This document shows positions 33,497 to 44,092 of a DNA stretch of 64,000 nt, piece by piece. The stretch is from HRBIN12 sp035762085 (GTDB taxonomy: Bacteria; Actinomycetota; UBA4738; HRBIN12), in the NCBI GenBank assembly GCA_035762085.1, contig DASTPT010000033.1:3833-67832 (forward strand). The letters run 5' to 3'. The notes beneath the pieces are model-generated. The model had not been told where the DNA came from and did no database searches. It saw only the letters and a program-made list of their open reading frames with translations. The translations under genes and the position numbers were made by a program. Every line of letters begins with the position of its first letter. The first letter of the stretch is position 1.

Positions 33497-34416
33497 CGCC
33501 CCACAGCCGGCTGGAGCGGCTGGTCCGCTCCGGGACCTTCTGCGTGACCGCCGAGGTCGTCCCGCCGCGGTCGGCGAACGGCGACGTGGTCCGGGCGCAG
33601 GCTCGCGAGCTGGTCGGGTACGCGGACGCCGTGAACGTGACGGACAACCCCCGAGCGGCCGCGCACATGTCGCCGGTCGCGGGGGCCGCGATCGTGGCGG
33701 CGGCGGGTCTCGAGCCGACGATCCAGATCACGTGCCGGGACCGGAACCGCCTGGGACTCACCGCGGACCTGCTCGGCGGGTGGGCGCTCGGGGCCCGGAA
33801 CCTGTTCTGCCTGACCGGGGACCCGGTCGGGGTGGGCGACCAGCCCGACGCGGCGACCGTGAACGACCTCACGGTCGAGGAGCTGGTGCGTCTGGCGGCA
33901 AACCTGCGAGACGAGGGCCGCCTGCCGTCGGGGACCGAGGTCGCCGACCCGCCGCGCTACTTCATCGGCGTAGCCGACGTGCCGCTCGCAACCTCGTACG
34001 ACCCCGCGCGCCTGGAGGTCAAGCTCGACGCGGGGGCGACGTTCGTGATGACCCAGATCGTCTACGACGTGGAGGCGCTCGCGGCGTGGGTCCAGATCGC
34101 GCGGTCCCGTGGGACCGTCGAGCGAGCGTCGCTGATCGCCGGCGTCGCACCGCTGTCGAGCGCGAAGCAGGCGAGGTTCCTGAACGAGAAGGTCCCGGGC
34201 GTCGCGGTGCCCGCCGACCTGATCGCCGCCCTCGAGGACGCCGGGCCAGACGCCGCCGCCGTCGGCATCGCCCAGTGCGTCGAGGTCGTCGAGCGCCTGC
34301 GCTCGCTCGAGGGGATCGCCGGCGTGCACGTGATGGGCATGGGCCACGAGGAGGGCGTCCGCGCGGTCGTCGAGGGCGCGGACCTGCTCCCACGGCCGGC
34401 CACCGTGCCCGTCTAG
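33493..34416 (+). CDS. metF: methylenetetrahydrofolate reductase
   Basis: FAD-containing TIM-barrel enzyme that reduces methylene-tetrahydrofolate to methyl-tetrahydrofolate for methionine synthesis. It has 307 residues with the catalytic glutamate in VTAEVVPPR, VNVTDNPRA, PTIQITCRDRNR, NLFCLTGDP and ATFVMTQIVYD. These variants of the MetF motifs are those of the actinobacterial/archaeal-like short form. The GTG overlaps the folD stop. A TAGACT box for the next gene overlaps its own stop codon. Confidence 0.92.
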   Translation: MTPHSRLERLVRSGTFCVTAEVVPPRSANGDVVRAQARELVGYADAVNVTDNPRAAAHMSPVAGAAIVAAAGLEPTIQITCRDRNRLGLTADLLGGWALGARNLFCLTGDPVGVGDQPDAATVNDLTVEELVRLAANLRDEGRLPSGTEVADPPRYFIGVADVPLATSYDPARLEVKLDAGATFVMTQIVYDVEALAAWVQIARSRGTVERASLIAGVAPLSSAKQARFLNEKVPGVAVPADLIAALEDAGPDAAAVGIAQCVEVVERLRSLEGIAGVHVMGMGHEEGVRAVVEGADLLPRPATVPV

Positions 34417-34450
34417 ACTGCCGTCAGCCCATCGTCAGGAGGAGAGAACG

Positions 34451-34906
34451 ATGGCCGAGACCGTCACGATCGAGGGCCGCCCGTACCTGAAGCGCAACCC
34501 GCTCGGCGTGCTGGGGCTGAGCTTCATCACGATCGGCATCTACTTCCTGTACTGGTACTACAGGATCAACGACGAGATCCGGATGGTCGAGCACGACGAC
34601 ACGATCGACCCGACCCGGTCACTCATGGCGATGCTGTTCGGATGGCTGATCATCGTGCCGCCGTTCATCGCGATGTGGAACACCGCGAACCACGTGCGGC
34701 AGATGGAGGAACGGCTGGGTATCCGGCAGGTCCTGGAACCGGCCATCACCATCGTCGTCATGTTCATCTTCGCGTTCGTGAACGGGACCTACATCCAGGA
34801 ACACCTGAACCGGTCCTGGGACGTGGCGTCCTCGGGTGGCCGGCCGGCGATGACCCCGCCGCCGCCCCCGATCCCCCCCGCGCCTCCCACGCCTCCCACG
34901 CCTTGA
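34451..34906 (+). CDS. DUF4234 membrane protein
   Basis: 151-residue membrane protein with three helices and the DUF4234 pattern: KRNPLGVLGLSFITIGIYFLYWYYRINDE at the N-terminus with the conserved Tyr/Trp cluster. The C-terminus is a Pro-rich tail. AGGAGGAG lies six bases before the ATG, and a TAGACT box at 34414-34419, inside the metF stop, gives it its own promoter. Function unknown; it converges on citrate synthase with two bases between the stops. Confidence 0.82.
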   Translation: MAETVTIEGRPYLKRNPLGVLGLSFITIGIYFLYWYYRINDEIRMVEHDDTIDPTRSLMAMLFGWLIIVPPFIAMWNTANHVRQMEERLGIRQVLEPAITIVVMFIFAFVNGTYIQEHLNRSWDVASSGGRPAMTPPPPPIPPAPPTPPTP

Positions 34907-34907
34907 G

Positions 34908-36026
34908 CTAGGAACGCTCGTCGATCGGCGCCCAGCGCTGGTGCCGGGGGCCGACGTACTCGGAGTCCGGCCGGATCACGCGGTTGTCCTCGTACTGCTC
35001 GCGGACGTGAGCCGTCCAGCCGGTCATCCGGGCGATCGCGAAGATCGGCGTCATGAGATCGGTCGGGATGCCGAGCGTGTGGTACACGCTGGCGGCGTAG
35101 AAGTCGACGTTTGGGTGGAGCCCCTTCTGCTCGGCCACCGTGCGCTCGATCTCGTCCGAGATCAGGAACCACCGCAGGTCGCCGTGCCGCTCACCGACCT
35201 CGCGGGACAGGCGTTTCAGCACGGCCGCGCGAGGGTCCATCGTCTTGTAGACGGCGTGGCCGAACCCCATGATCTTCTGCTTGCGCGCCAGGCGGTCGGC
35301 GACGTAGGCCTCGGCGCGCTGGGGGGTGCCCACCTCCTCGAGCATCTTCATGGCCTCCTCGTTCGCGCCGCCGTGCAGCGGTCCCTTCAGGCAGGCGATC
35401 GCGCCGGTGATCGCCGAGAACATGTCGGCGAGCGTGGAGGCGATGATCCGTGCGGTGAACGTGGAGGCGTTCATCGTGTGGTCGGCATAGAGCGTGAACG
35501 TCGTGTCGAGCACGTCGGCGTCCTCCTGCGACGGCTCCTCGCCGAGGAGCATCGTGAGGAAGTTGGCGGCGTGCGGCAGCTTCGGGTTCGGGGGCACGAC
35601 CTCCAGACCGGTACGCATCCGGTGGTACATCGCGAGCAGCGTGGGCGTCTTCGAGATCAGCCGGAGGGCCTTGCGCTCGTTCGCCTCGGCCGAGTTGTCC
35701 CAGCCGTCAGGGTCGTAGGCCGAGGCGGCCGACACGCTGGTCCGGAGCATGGACATCGGCGAGGTCTGCTGCGCGAGGGTCGGCATCAGGTTCCGGAGGA
35801 ACCGGGAGACCTCGCGCTCCTCGACCATGAAGTCCGTGAGCTCGTCGAGCTCGGCGCGGTTCGGCAGGTGGAGGTGGTGCAGGAGGTAGACGGTCTCCTC
35901 GAACGTGGCGTTGCGCGCCAGGTCCTCGATCTCGTAGCCCACGTACCACAGACGCCCGCGGGAGCCATCGATGTCCGAGATGCTCGTCGCCGCCGCGACG
36001 ACCTCGCGCAGTCCCTTCTCCGTCAC
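34908..36026 (-). CDS. gltA: citrate synthase
   Basis: Condenses acetyl-CoA and oxaloacetate to citrate. It has 372 residues, typical of the short Gram-positive type. Active-site histidines are visible in GPLHGGANE and MGFGHAVYK, with the DHTMNASTFTARI region and a C-terminal SVYHTLGIPTDLMTPIFA stretch carrying the catalytic Asp. The usual GHRVYK is GHAVYK here, one residue off. The GTG at 36026 matches the usual N-terminus; a TAGGCT box lies further upstream. 2-methylcitrate synthase is a close relative and cannot be fully excluded. Confidence 0.92.
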   Translation of the reverse strand: MTEKGLREVVAAATSISDIDGSRGRLWYVGYEIEDLARNATFEETVYLLHHLHLPNRAELDELTDFMVEEREVSRFLRNLMPTLAQQTSPMSMLRTSVSAASAYDPDGWDNSAEANERKALRLISKTPTLLAMYHRMRTGLEVVPPNPKLPHAANFLTMLLGEEPSQEDADVLDTTFTLYADHTMNASTFTARIIASTLADMFSAITGAIACLKGPLHGGANEEAMKMLEEVGTPQRAEAYVADRLARKQKIMGFGHAVYKTMDPRAAVLKRLSREVGERHGDLRWFLISDEIERTVAEQKGLHPNVDFYAASVYHTLGIPTDLMTPIFAIARMTGWTAHVREQYEDNRVIRPDSEYVGPRHQRWAPIDERS

Positions 36027-36193
36027 GCCATCACCCGCTCCATCGCTCGACCGTCCCCTGGCCGGGGTGAACCCGATGAGCCTACCGCGGACGGCCGTCA
36101 TGGTCGGAAGGTCGCCACGGCTCCCGGCCCGGTCTCCCGGCACGGTCGAGCGACTAGGATGCGGGGGTTCGACGACCCCAAGGAGCCTTCGAC

Positions 36194-37117
36194 ATGCGCA
36201 TCACGATCATCGGGAGCGGGTTCGTGGGCCAGACCGCGGCCATGCGGCTGGTGGAGCGCGGCCTCGGCGAGATCGTCCTGATCGACATCGTCGAGGGGCT
36301 GCCGCAGGGCCTCGCGCTCGACATGAAGGAGTCGAGTCCGGTCGTTGGGTTCGAGCCCGCCGTGGTCGGCACGAACGACTACGCGGACACCGCGGGCTCC
36401 GACGTGGTGGTGATCACCGCCGGGTTCCCTCGCCAACCGGGGATGAGCCGGATGGACCTGCTCGGCAAGAACGCCGGCATCGTGCGCAGCGTCGTCCAGC
36501 AGGTGGCGCCCGGCTCGCCCGACGCGATCGTCATCGTGGTCACGAACCCCCTCGACGAGATGACCTACCTGGCCGCCGAGGTCTCGGGGTTCCCCAAGGA
36601 GCGCGTGATGGGGATGGCAGGAGTGCTGGACTCGGCGCGGCTCCGCTACTTCATCGCCGAGGAGCTGGGCGTCTCGCCGCTCGACGTCGAGGCGATGACG
36701 CTGGGCTCGCACGGCGAGGCGATGGTCCCGCTGCCGCGACAGGCCAGCGTCGGGGGCAAGCCGCTCACCGAGCTCGTGGACGACGCCACGCTCGAGCGCC
36801 TGTACTCGCGCACGCGGGACGCCGGCGCCGAGATCGTCGCGCTGCTGAAGAAGGGGAGCGCGTACTACGCGCCCTCGGCCTCGGTCGCGAAGATGGTGGA
36901 GGCGATCGCCGCGGGCTCGGACGAGGTTCTCCCCGTGTGCGCGTGGACGACCGGCCAGTACGGGATCGACGGCGTCTACGTCGGGGTCCCGGCCCGCCTG
37001 TCGCGCCGCGGCGTGGAGGAGATCGTCGAGCTCGACCTGAACGACGACGAGATCGGAGCGCTCCGGGCAGCGGCCGAGGGCATCCGGGCCAAATGCCTGG
37101 ACCTGTCCCAGGTGTGA
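36194..37117 (+). CDS. mdh: malate dehydrogenase
   Basis: NAD-dependent oxidation of malate to oxaloacetate, TCA cycle. It has 307 residues of the LDH-like MDH type, with GSGFVGQTAA cofactor loop, TAGFPRQPGMSRMDLL (two substrate Arg), VTNPLDEMTY and the catalytic His in LGSHGEAMVPL. AAGGAG lies eight bases before the ATG, and TAGGAT at 36155-36160 is its -10. It diverges from citrate synthase, so the two partner enzymes share one control region. Confidence 0.96.
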   Translation: MRITIIGSGFVGQTAAMRLVERGLGEIVLIDIVEGLPQGLALDMKESSPVVGFEPAVVGTNDYADTAGSDVVVITAGFPRQPGMSRMDLLGKNAGIVRSVVQQVAPGSPDAIVIVVTNPLDEMTYLAAEVSGFPKERVMGMAGVLDSARLRYFIAEELGVSPLDVEAMTLGSHGEAMVPLPRQASVGGKPLTELVDDATLERLYSRTRDAGAEIVALLKKGSAYYAPSASVAKMVEAIAAGSDEVLPVCAWTTGQYGIDGVYVGVPARLSRRGVEEIVELDLNDDEIGALRAAAEGIRAKCLDLSQV

Positions 37118-37119
37118 GC

Positions 37120-37740
37120 TCAGGGCGCCGGCGCCGGGTCGGCCGCAGCGGCGTCCCCCGGCGGGATCGGTGCGGCCGCCCGCTGCCTGACCCACAGGAG
37201 GCCCAGCGCGCCGCCGACGTCGATCAGCACCCCGCCGACCACGGCGACCGCGACCCCGGGCCCCAGGTCCACCCGCAGCTGATCGCCGATCTGCTCCTCG
37301 AGCTCGGCCCGGATCGCGGCGGGGTCCTCGCCGAGCTGCTCGGCCAGGCCGGTCGCCATCTCGTCGAGCCCCTCCGAGCCGCCGAACCGCGCGTCCGCGC
37401 GCATCGCCACCGACAGCGCGAGCGCGATGACGAGCGCCCCGAGCGTGGCGATACCGAAAGCGATCGCCCTGCGCGTCTCGGTCCCGGGCACCAGGCGCAT
37501 CGCGAGCATGCCGACCAGCGCGAGCGCGGCGGAGGCTAGTACGACCTTGCCCTCCCAGACGTCGACGCCCTTCACGGCGACGTCCAGCGTGCCCTGTTCG
37601 TCCCCCGGGAAGCCCAGGATCGCCCAGTCCAGCACGGCCCCCAGCCCAGCAACCACGGCCCCCGCGACCAGGAACAGGAAGCCCCAAAGGCGGATCGGCG
37701 TGGGGCGTGCGGTGGACAGGATCTCGGGACGTTCGGGCAC
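37120..37740 (-). CDS. membrane protein of unknown function
   Basis: 206 residues with four hydrophobic helices and a loop between helices three and four (about 120-160) that is acidic and helical (MATGLAEQLGEDPAAIRAEL). The C-terminus is Pro/Ala-rich. The GTG at 37740 is chosen because a complete promoter ends seven bases before it. The 3' end lies two bases from the mdh stop. No family recognised. Confidence 0.7.
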   Translation of the reverse strand: MPERPEILSTARPTPIRLWGFLFLVAGAVVAGLGAVLDWAILGFPGDEQGTLDVAVKGVDVWEGKVVLASAALALVGMLAMRLVPGTETRRAIAFGIATLGALVIALALSVAMRADARFGGSEGLDEMATGLAEQLGEDPAAIRAELEEQIGDQLRVDLGPGVAVAVVGGVLIDVGGALGLLWVRQRAAAPIPPGDAAAADPAPAP

Positions 37741-37747
37741 GTTGGGC

Positions 37748-37776
37748 AGTGTCCCACGGCCGCGGTGGGGGTCCAA
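37748..37776 (-). promoter_or_regulatory. leaderless promoter with -35 and -10
   Basis: Minus-strand -35 TTGGAC (37771-37776) and -10 GACACT (37748-37753) separated by 17 bases; the GTG start follows seven bases after the -10. It decides the start of the adjacent membrane protein. Confidence 0.65.
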
Positions 37777-37824
37777 GCAGCGTGCCTACGATGGCGCCGG
37801 AAGCCGTTGAGAGGATGGCGCGTG

Positions 37825-38679
37825 ATGGGCGACCTGCGTGAGATCGACGCGGCGGAGATCACCCGGACCGTCCGGGAGCTCTGCATGGAGATCAACTACA
37901 CGGTGCCCGAGGACCTGGTCGCGGCGGTGGCGCGAGCGCGCAAGGACGAGGAGTCCGCGCTCGGCCGCCAGATCCTGGACCTCGTGCTTCGCAACGCCAA
38001 GCTCGCCGCCGAGGGCGAGTACCCGTACTGTCAGGACACCGGCTCGACCGTCGTGTTCATCGACGTCGGGCAGGACGTCCACATCGTCGGCGCCGACCTC
38101 GCCGACGCGATCGACGAGGGCGTCCGCACGGGGTACACGGACGCGTACCTCCGGAAGTCGATCGTCGACGACCCGCTCTTCGAGCGCAAGAACACCGGCG
38201 ACAACACACCGGCGTTCGTCCACACGCGGATCGTCCCCGGCGACCAGATCAGGATCCAGGTGGATGCGAAGGGCGGCGGCTCGGAGAACAAGGGCAAGCA
38301 CGCGATGCTGAAGCCCTCGGACGGCCTGGAGGGCGTGACGAGGTTCGTGCTCCAGGCCGTCGTCGACGCCGGGCCCGACGCCTGCCCACCCGGGATCATC
38401 GGGGTCGGCATCGGCGGGAACTTCGAGTACTCGGCGATCCTGGCCAAGCGCGCGCTGATGCGCAAGGTCGGCCAGCCGAATCCCGAGCCGCGCATCGCGG
38501 ACCTGGAGGCGGACCTGTTCGAGAAGTGCAACGCGCTCGGCATCGGGCCGCAGTCCCTGGGCGGGACGCAAACGGTCCTGGCCGTGCACGTCGAGATGAT
38601 GCCGACGCACATCGCGTCGCTGCCCGTGGCGGTGAACATCGAGTGCCACGCGCACCGGACCGGAACGAGGGTGATCTGA
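37825..38679 (+). CDS. class I fumarate hydratase, alpha subunit
   Basis: Iron-sulfur fumarase (fumarate to malate), N-terminal subunit of 284 residues. Cluster cysteines are expected in YPYCQDTGS and EKCNALGIGPQSLGG, together with the GVGIGGNFEYSAILAKRAL segment. The beta subunit follows after one base. AGAGGA precedes the start; an in-frame GTG one codon upstream (37822) is an alternative. The two-subunit form is oxygen-sensitive in characterised cases, and tartrate dehydratase is a relative, but neighbours sdh and mdh support fumarase. Confidence 0.93.
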   Translation: MGDLREIDAAEITRTVRELCMEINYTVPEDLVAAVARARKDEESALGRQILDLVLRNAKLAAEGEYPYCQDTGSTVVFIDVGQDVHIVGADLADAIDEGVRTGYTDAYLRKSIVDDPLFERKNTGDNTPAFVHTRIVPGDQIRIQVDAKGGGSENKGKHAMLKPSDGLEGVTRFVLQAVVDAGPDACPPGIIGVGIGGNFEYSAILAKRALMRKVGQPNPEPRIADLEADLFEKCNALGIGPQSLGGTQTVLAVHVEMMPTHIASLPVAVNIECHAHRTGTRVI

Positions 38680-38680
38680 G

Positions 38681-39295
38681 ATGACCGTGGAGCTGCTGGA
38701 GGACGGCAGGAAGCGGATCCGCGCGCCGCTCACCGACGAGGACGTCCGTCAGCTCGAGGCCGGTGACGTGGTGCTGATCTCGGGCGTGATGTACGCGGCG
38801 CGCGACGCCGCGCACAAGCTCCTCGTCGAGATGCTCAACGCCGGGCGGGAGCTGCCGTTCGACCCGACCGGGCAGATCGTCTACTACGTCGGCCCGTCGC
38901 CCGAGAAGCCGGGCCACGCGATCGGCTCGGCCGGGCCGACCACTGCGAGCCGGATGGATACGTACACGCCCCGGATGCTCCAGGTCGGGCTGAAAGGGAT
39001 CGTCGGCAAGGGCGGCCGAGGACCGGCGGTGCGCGAGGCGCTGCAGAAGCACACGGGCGTCTACATGGCCGCGCTCGGCGGTGGGGGCGCGCTCGCGGCG
39101 CTCCAGATCCGTGCCCAGAAGGTCATCGCGTTCCCCGAGCTCGGCCCGGAGGCGATCCGCCAGATGGAGGTCGAGGACTTCCCGGTCTGGGTCATCGACG
39201 ACTGCCGTGGGCAGGACTTCTACGGCCAGGCGGTGGCGCCCTGGCGCAAGGACGACCTGCTCCCCGAGGAGTTCCGCCTGCCGGCGAACGCGTAG
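38681..39295 (+). CDS. class I fumarate hydratase, beta subunit
   Basis: C-terminal, substrate-binding half of class I fumarase, 204 residues. It shows DVVLISGVMYAARDAAHK, PTGQIVYYVGPSPEKPG, IGSAGPTTASRMD and MIGKG-type (here IVGKGGRG) motifs of the family. It begins one base after the alpha-subunit stop, so the two are translated together. Confidence 0.94.
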   Translation: MTVELLEDGRKRIRAPLTDEDVRQLEAGDVVLISGVMYAARDAAHKLLVEMLNAGRELPFDPTGQIVYYVGPSPEKPGHAIGSAGPTTASRMDTYTPRMLQVGLKGIVGKGGRGPAVREALQKHTGVYMAALGGGGALAALQIRAQKVIAFPELGPEAIRQMEVEDFPVWVIDDCRGQDFYGQAVAPWRKDDLLPEEFRLPANA

Positions 39296-39332
39296 CCGGC
39301 CGATCGCCGGATCGGCGTAGCATCGGAACGCG

Positions 39333-39497
39333 ATGGGCGACGCACCCGAGAGACCGGGCCCGCGCAGCTTCTTCACGAACTGGCGCGAGTACGACGGCTC
39401 GTTCGGGCGGAAGCTGCAGCTCACGATGCGGAACCGGACGCGGGCGATCCTCCTGCTGAAGGGGTGCTGCGGACACCCGGGCGAACCCGGATGCTGA
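39333..39497 (+). CDS. 54-residue cysteine-tail protein
   Basis: Small protein with an aromatic/basic body (SFFTNWREYDGSFGRKLQL) and a C-terminal KGCCGHPGEPGC motif whose three cysteines and histidine could bind a metal. A TAGCAT box lies nine bases before the ATG. I recall similar short actinobacterial proteins with a CCGxxGEPGC tail; function is not known. It follows the fumarase genes by 37 bases. Confidence 0.62.
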   Translation: MGDAPERPGPRSFFTNWREYDGSFGRKLQLTMRNRTRAILLLKGCCGHPGEPGC

Positions 39498-39555
39498 CAG
39501 GTCCCTTCCGGGGACCCCGGTCGGGGTCCGGAGGCGGATCACCCGCACTGACGCG

Positions 39556-39768
39556 CTACCGCTTCGATCGCGTCTTCGGGCGAGGCTTCGCGATCACGCG
39601 AACGCTGCCCGCGCTCGGCGTGAACGTCGACTCGTGGCCGTCCTCCCACCGGACCCGGTAGCGCACGCCTACCTCGCCCTGGATGACCTCCAAGACCTCC
39701 CCCTCGCGCGTGGGGGTTCCGACGGTCTCGGACTCGACGACGATGTGGTCACCGACCTTCGCCTGCAT
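39556..39768 (-). CDS. DUF1918 protein
   Basis: 70-residue SH3-like small protein: MQAKVGDHIVVESETVG, then REGEVLEV, YRVRWEDGHESTF and a basic tail. The HxxxxxExVGxPxRxGEVLEV pattern defines DUF1918 in actinobacteria. GGAGGG lies about five bases before the ATG. Function unknown; possibly a small binding protein. It lies downstream of sdhCDAB on the opposite face. Confidence 0.85.
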   Translation of the reverse strand: MQAKVGDHIVVESETVGTPTREGEVLEVIQGEVGVRYRVRWEDGHESTFTPSAGSVRVIAKPRPKTRSKR

Positions 39769-39868
39769 CTCGCCCTCCGTCAGCGTCGACCGACAGCATG
39801 GTTGTACCTCGGAGCGGGGCGGAGCGCGAGTCCGCCGGTCCCGCGGCCGAGAGGGCCTTCGTCCGATG

Positions 39869-40671
39869 TCAGAAGCGGTCGAACAGGATCGAGCGCTTCA
39901 CGTCCTGGATCGCCTTCGTGACCTCGATCCCGCGCGGGCACGCCTCCGTGCAGTTGAACGTCGTCCGGCACCGGAACACGCCGGTCTTGTCCGACAGGAT
40001 CTGCAGCCGCTCCTTCGCCGCCTGGTCGCGCGAGTCGTAGATGAACCGGTGCGCCTGGACGATCGCGGCGGGCCCGACGTACTCCTCGTCGCCCCAGAAG
40101 ATCGGGCAGGACGTCGTGCAGCACGCGCACAGGATGCACTTCGTCGTGTCGTCGAAGCGGTGCCGGTCTTCGGGCGACTGGAGCCGTTCGCGGTCGGGGT
40201 CGCCCTCGTCGTTGATCAGATACGGGAGCACCGACCGGTAGCCAGCGAAGAACGGCTCCATGTCGACGATCAGGTCCTTCAGCACCGGGAGGCCGCGGAT
40301 CGGCTCGACGGTGACCTTCGGGACCACGTCGCGGACCAGGACCTTGCACGCCAGCCGGTTCGCCCCGTTCACCATGACGGCGTCCGAGCCGCAGATCGCG
40401 TGCGCGCACGAGCGCCGCAGCGCGAGCGTGCCGTCGTGGTACCACTTCACGGTATGCAGGGCGTCGAGGAGCCGGTCGTTGGGGTCGGCCTCCACCGTGA
40501 ACTCGTCCCACCACGACTCGTCGCCGCGCAGCTCGGGGTTGTAGCGGCGGATCTTCAGCGTGAGGCTGACCCTGCCGGACCCCCCGGCCTGACGCTGGTC
40601 GGAGCCCTCGAGCACATCGCCCACGGACCCGTTCATCTGCCCTACCGCCTCCGCTCCTCGAGGGCTCGCCA

Positions 40672-40672
<1 letters not shown>
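39869..40672 (-). CDS. sdhB: succinate dehydrogenase iron-sulfur subunit
   Basis: Electron-transfer subunit of complex II, 267 residues. The plant-ferredoxin domain has SCAHAICGSDAV with Asp replacing the third cysteine, as in E. coli, and a later Cys in NRLAC. The C-terminal domain has CILCACCTTSCP and CRTTFNCTEACPRG for the [4Fe-4S] and [3Fe-4S] clusters. The ATG at 40672 overlaps the sdhA stop (ATGA); an internal ATG at 40636 with a weaker context is an alternative. Last gene of the sdhCDAB operon. Confidence 0.95.
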
Positions 40673-42404
<1,732 letters not shown>

Positions 42405-42408
<4 letters not shown>

Positions 42409-42851
42409 ACGGCACCCGACCATCTGCTGGGGTCGAACGTGAACACCACGACCGTGCCCAGCACGAAGAGGATGAAGCCCAAGGTGTAGAAGACCATGTT
42501 GACCGCGAACCGCGCCCCGGGGGGTCGCACGTAGTCCTGGACGACGACGCGCAGGCCGTTGATCCCGTGGATCAGCGCGAGCGACAGCATCGCCCAGTCC
42601 CACGATTGCCAGAACACGTCGTCCCAGCGGACCGCGACGAACTCGAAGTTGACGCGGTCGATCCCCTCGTCGAGCACGTGCATGATCAGCACGTGGCCGA
42701 CGGCCAGGAACAGCAGCACCACGCCCGAGATCCGCATGAACAGCCACGCCCACAGCTCGAAGCCGCCGGCCGGCCGCTCGCGCGTGCCCCGCGTGCCGAG
42801 GACGCCGCGGGGCGCCTGGATCTCCGTCCGCTCCTCCGTGTGGGCCGACAT
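42405..42851 (-). CDS. sdhD: succinate dehydrogenase membrane anchor subunit
   Basis: Second membrane anchor of complex II, 148 residues with three helices. Candidate heme/quinone-site histidines lie in FLAVGHVLIMHVLDEG and ALIHGINGLR. The N-terminal 25 residues are polar. The start overlaps the sdhC stop by one base and its own stop overlaps the sdhA ATG. Confidence 0.9.
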
Positions 42852-43246
42852 CACAGCCACCCCACGAGCTCGAGCGTGCCCTTGATGATGATCCAGGAGA
42901 TCGGGATCATGGCCAGCACGAAGATGCCGGTCGACAGCAGCGAGAGCTGCTTCATGTAGCGTGTCGTGTTCGGCCAGAAGTCGAAGAGCATGATCTTCAC
43001 GCCGTTGAGCGCGTGGTACAGCACCGCGGCCACCAGCCCGAGCTCGAGCAGCCGCACGAACCAGTTCTGGTAGACGGACTCGACACGGTCGTAGGCCTCG
43101 GGGCCCCAACCGATGATGGCCGTGTCCACGATGTGGACGAACAGGAACAGGACGATCGCCACGCCGGTGATCCGGTGGGCGAGCCACGACCACTGTCCCG
43201 GGCTTCCCCTGTAGAGGGTTCCGACGTCCGACTTGCGCTTCGCCAC
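42851..43246 (-). CDS. sdhC: succinate dehydrogenase cytochrome b556 subunit
   Basis: First membrane anchor of complex II, 131 residues with three helices. It carries SPGQWSWLAHRITGVAI, the SdhC signature, and a heme-ligand His in FLFVHIVDT plus YHALNGVKIMLFD. The GTG start follows GGGGGGA by six bases, and TACATT about 35 bases upstream may be the -10. First gene of sdhCDAB. Confidence 0.93.
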   Translation of the reverse strand: MAKRKSDVGTLYRGSPGQWSWLAHRITGVAIVLFLFVHIVDTAIIGWGPEAYDRVESVYQNWFVRLLELGLVAAVLYHALNGVKIMLFDFWPNTTRYMKQLSLLSTGIFVLAMIPISWIIIKGTLELVGWL

Positions 43247-43423
43247 GTGCGTCCCCCCGTTCGCCGCGTTGCGTTCCCTCGTAATGTAACGCGCCCCGCG
43301 GAGTCCCCGGTGGCCGCGGCGTCTCCGCGGCCCGCAGCCCCCACTCCACTGCGTCGATCACCGCGCCCTTATGGGCTTCGGTCCCGAGGCGCTCGGGCCC
43401 CCGGACCCCTCGATGACCTGGGG

Positions 43424-44059
43424 TCAGGCGACGCGCAGGGCGACCATGAGGCCGTCGCGCGTGGGAACGATCGTATGCAGGTACCGCTCGTCCTCGGCGA
43501 TCAGGGCGTTGTGCTCGAGGACGGCCCGTGTGTCGGCACGTGCCGGCTCGGCCTCGGTCACGCGGCCGTACCACAGGACGTTGTCGCACAGGTAGAGGCC
43601 GCCGACGCGGACGCGGTCGCGGGCGGCGAGCCACGCGTCCGGGTAGCCGTCCTTGTCGATGTCGTTGTAGACGACGTCGAACTCGCCCTCGGCGGCGTTC
43701 AGGTGTCGGACGGCGTCGCCAACGTGCCACCGGACCGCCCCGTCCAGGCCGGCGCGTCGCAGGTAGGCGAGGGCCTTCGGCTCGTTCGCCGGGTCGCCGT
43801 CGGTGCAGTGGACCTCGCCGTCCGTGCCGACCGCCCGGGCGAACCAGTAGGCCGAGTACCCGTAGCCCGAGCCGAGCTCGAACACCCGGCGGGCGCCCAC
43901 GCCGCGCGCGAGCACCTCGACGGCCGATCCGACGAGCCGGCCGACGATCGGGAAGCCGTTGCCGCGGGCCTCCTCCTCCATCTCGAGCAGCACGGCCTCG
44001 TCGTGCCGTACCAGGAGCGATCCCATGTACGTCTCGATGCGCGGATCCACGATGTCCAT
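43424..44059 (-). CDS. SAM-dependent O-methyltransferase (caffeoyl-CoA/COMT-like)
   Basis: Small Rossmann methyltransferase of 211 residues. It has VFELGSGYGYSAYWFA for SAM, HCTDGD as acidic loop, FDVVYNDIDKDGYP (metal-binding Asp and the family's IDADKxxY-type motif) and GGLYLCDNVLWYGRV. The fit is to family 3 (catechol/caffeoyl-CoA) O-methyltransferases. Substrate unknown. Its promoter overlaps that of the divergent mutase gene, with 33 bp between the two start codons. Confidence 0.88.
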   Translation of the reverse strand: MDIVDPRIETYMGSLLVRHDEAVLLEMEEEARGNGFPIVGRLVGSAVEVLARGVGARRVFELGSGYGYSAYWFARAVGTDGEVHCTDGDPANEPKALAYLRRAGLDGAVRWHVGDAVRHLNAAEGEFDVVYNDIDKDGYPDAWLAARDRVRVGGLYLCDNVLWYGRVTEAEPARADTRAVLEHNALIAEDERYLHTIVPTRDGLMVALRVA

Positions 44060-44067
44060 GGCGTTGC

Positions 44068-44073
44068 ATGCTA
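44068..44073 (-). promoter_or_regulatory. -10 box of leaderless methyltransferase promoter
   Basis: TAGCAT on the minus strand, eight bases before the methyltransferase ATG. It lies six bases from the opposing -10 of the mutase gene. Confidence 0.5.
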
Positions 44074-44079
44074 TCCCGC

Positions 44080-44085
44080 TACGCT
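44080..44085 (+). promoter_or_regulatory. -10 box of leaderless mutase promoter
   Basis: TACGCT, seven bases before the ATG of the large mutase subunit. The start codons of the two divergent genes are only 33 bp apart, so both promoters occupy the same DNA. Confidence 0.6.
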
Positions 44086-44092
44086 GTGGCGC

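Noticed and set aside
44060..44092. A cobalamin riboswitch upstream of the mutase large subunit
   Set aside because: Only 33 bases separate the divergent start codons, far too short for the riboswitch, and the -10 box lies there.
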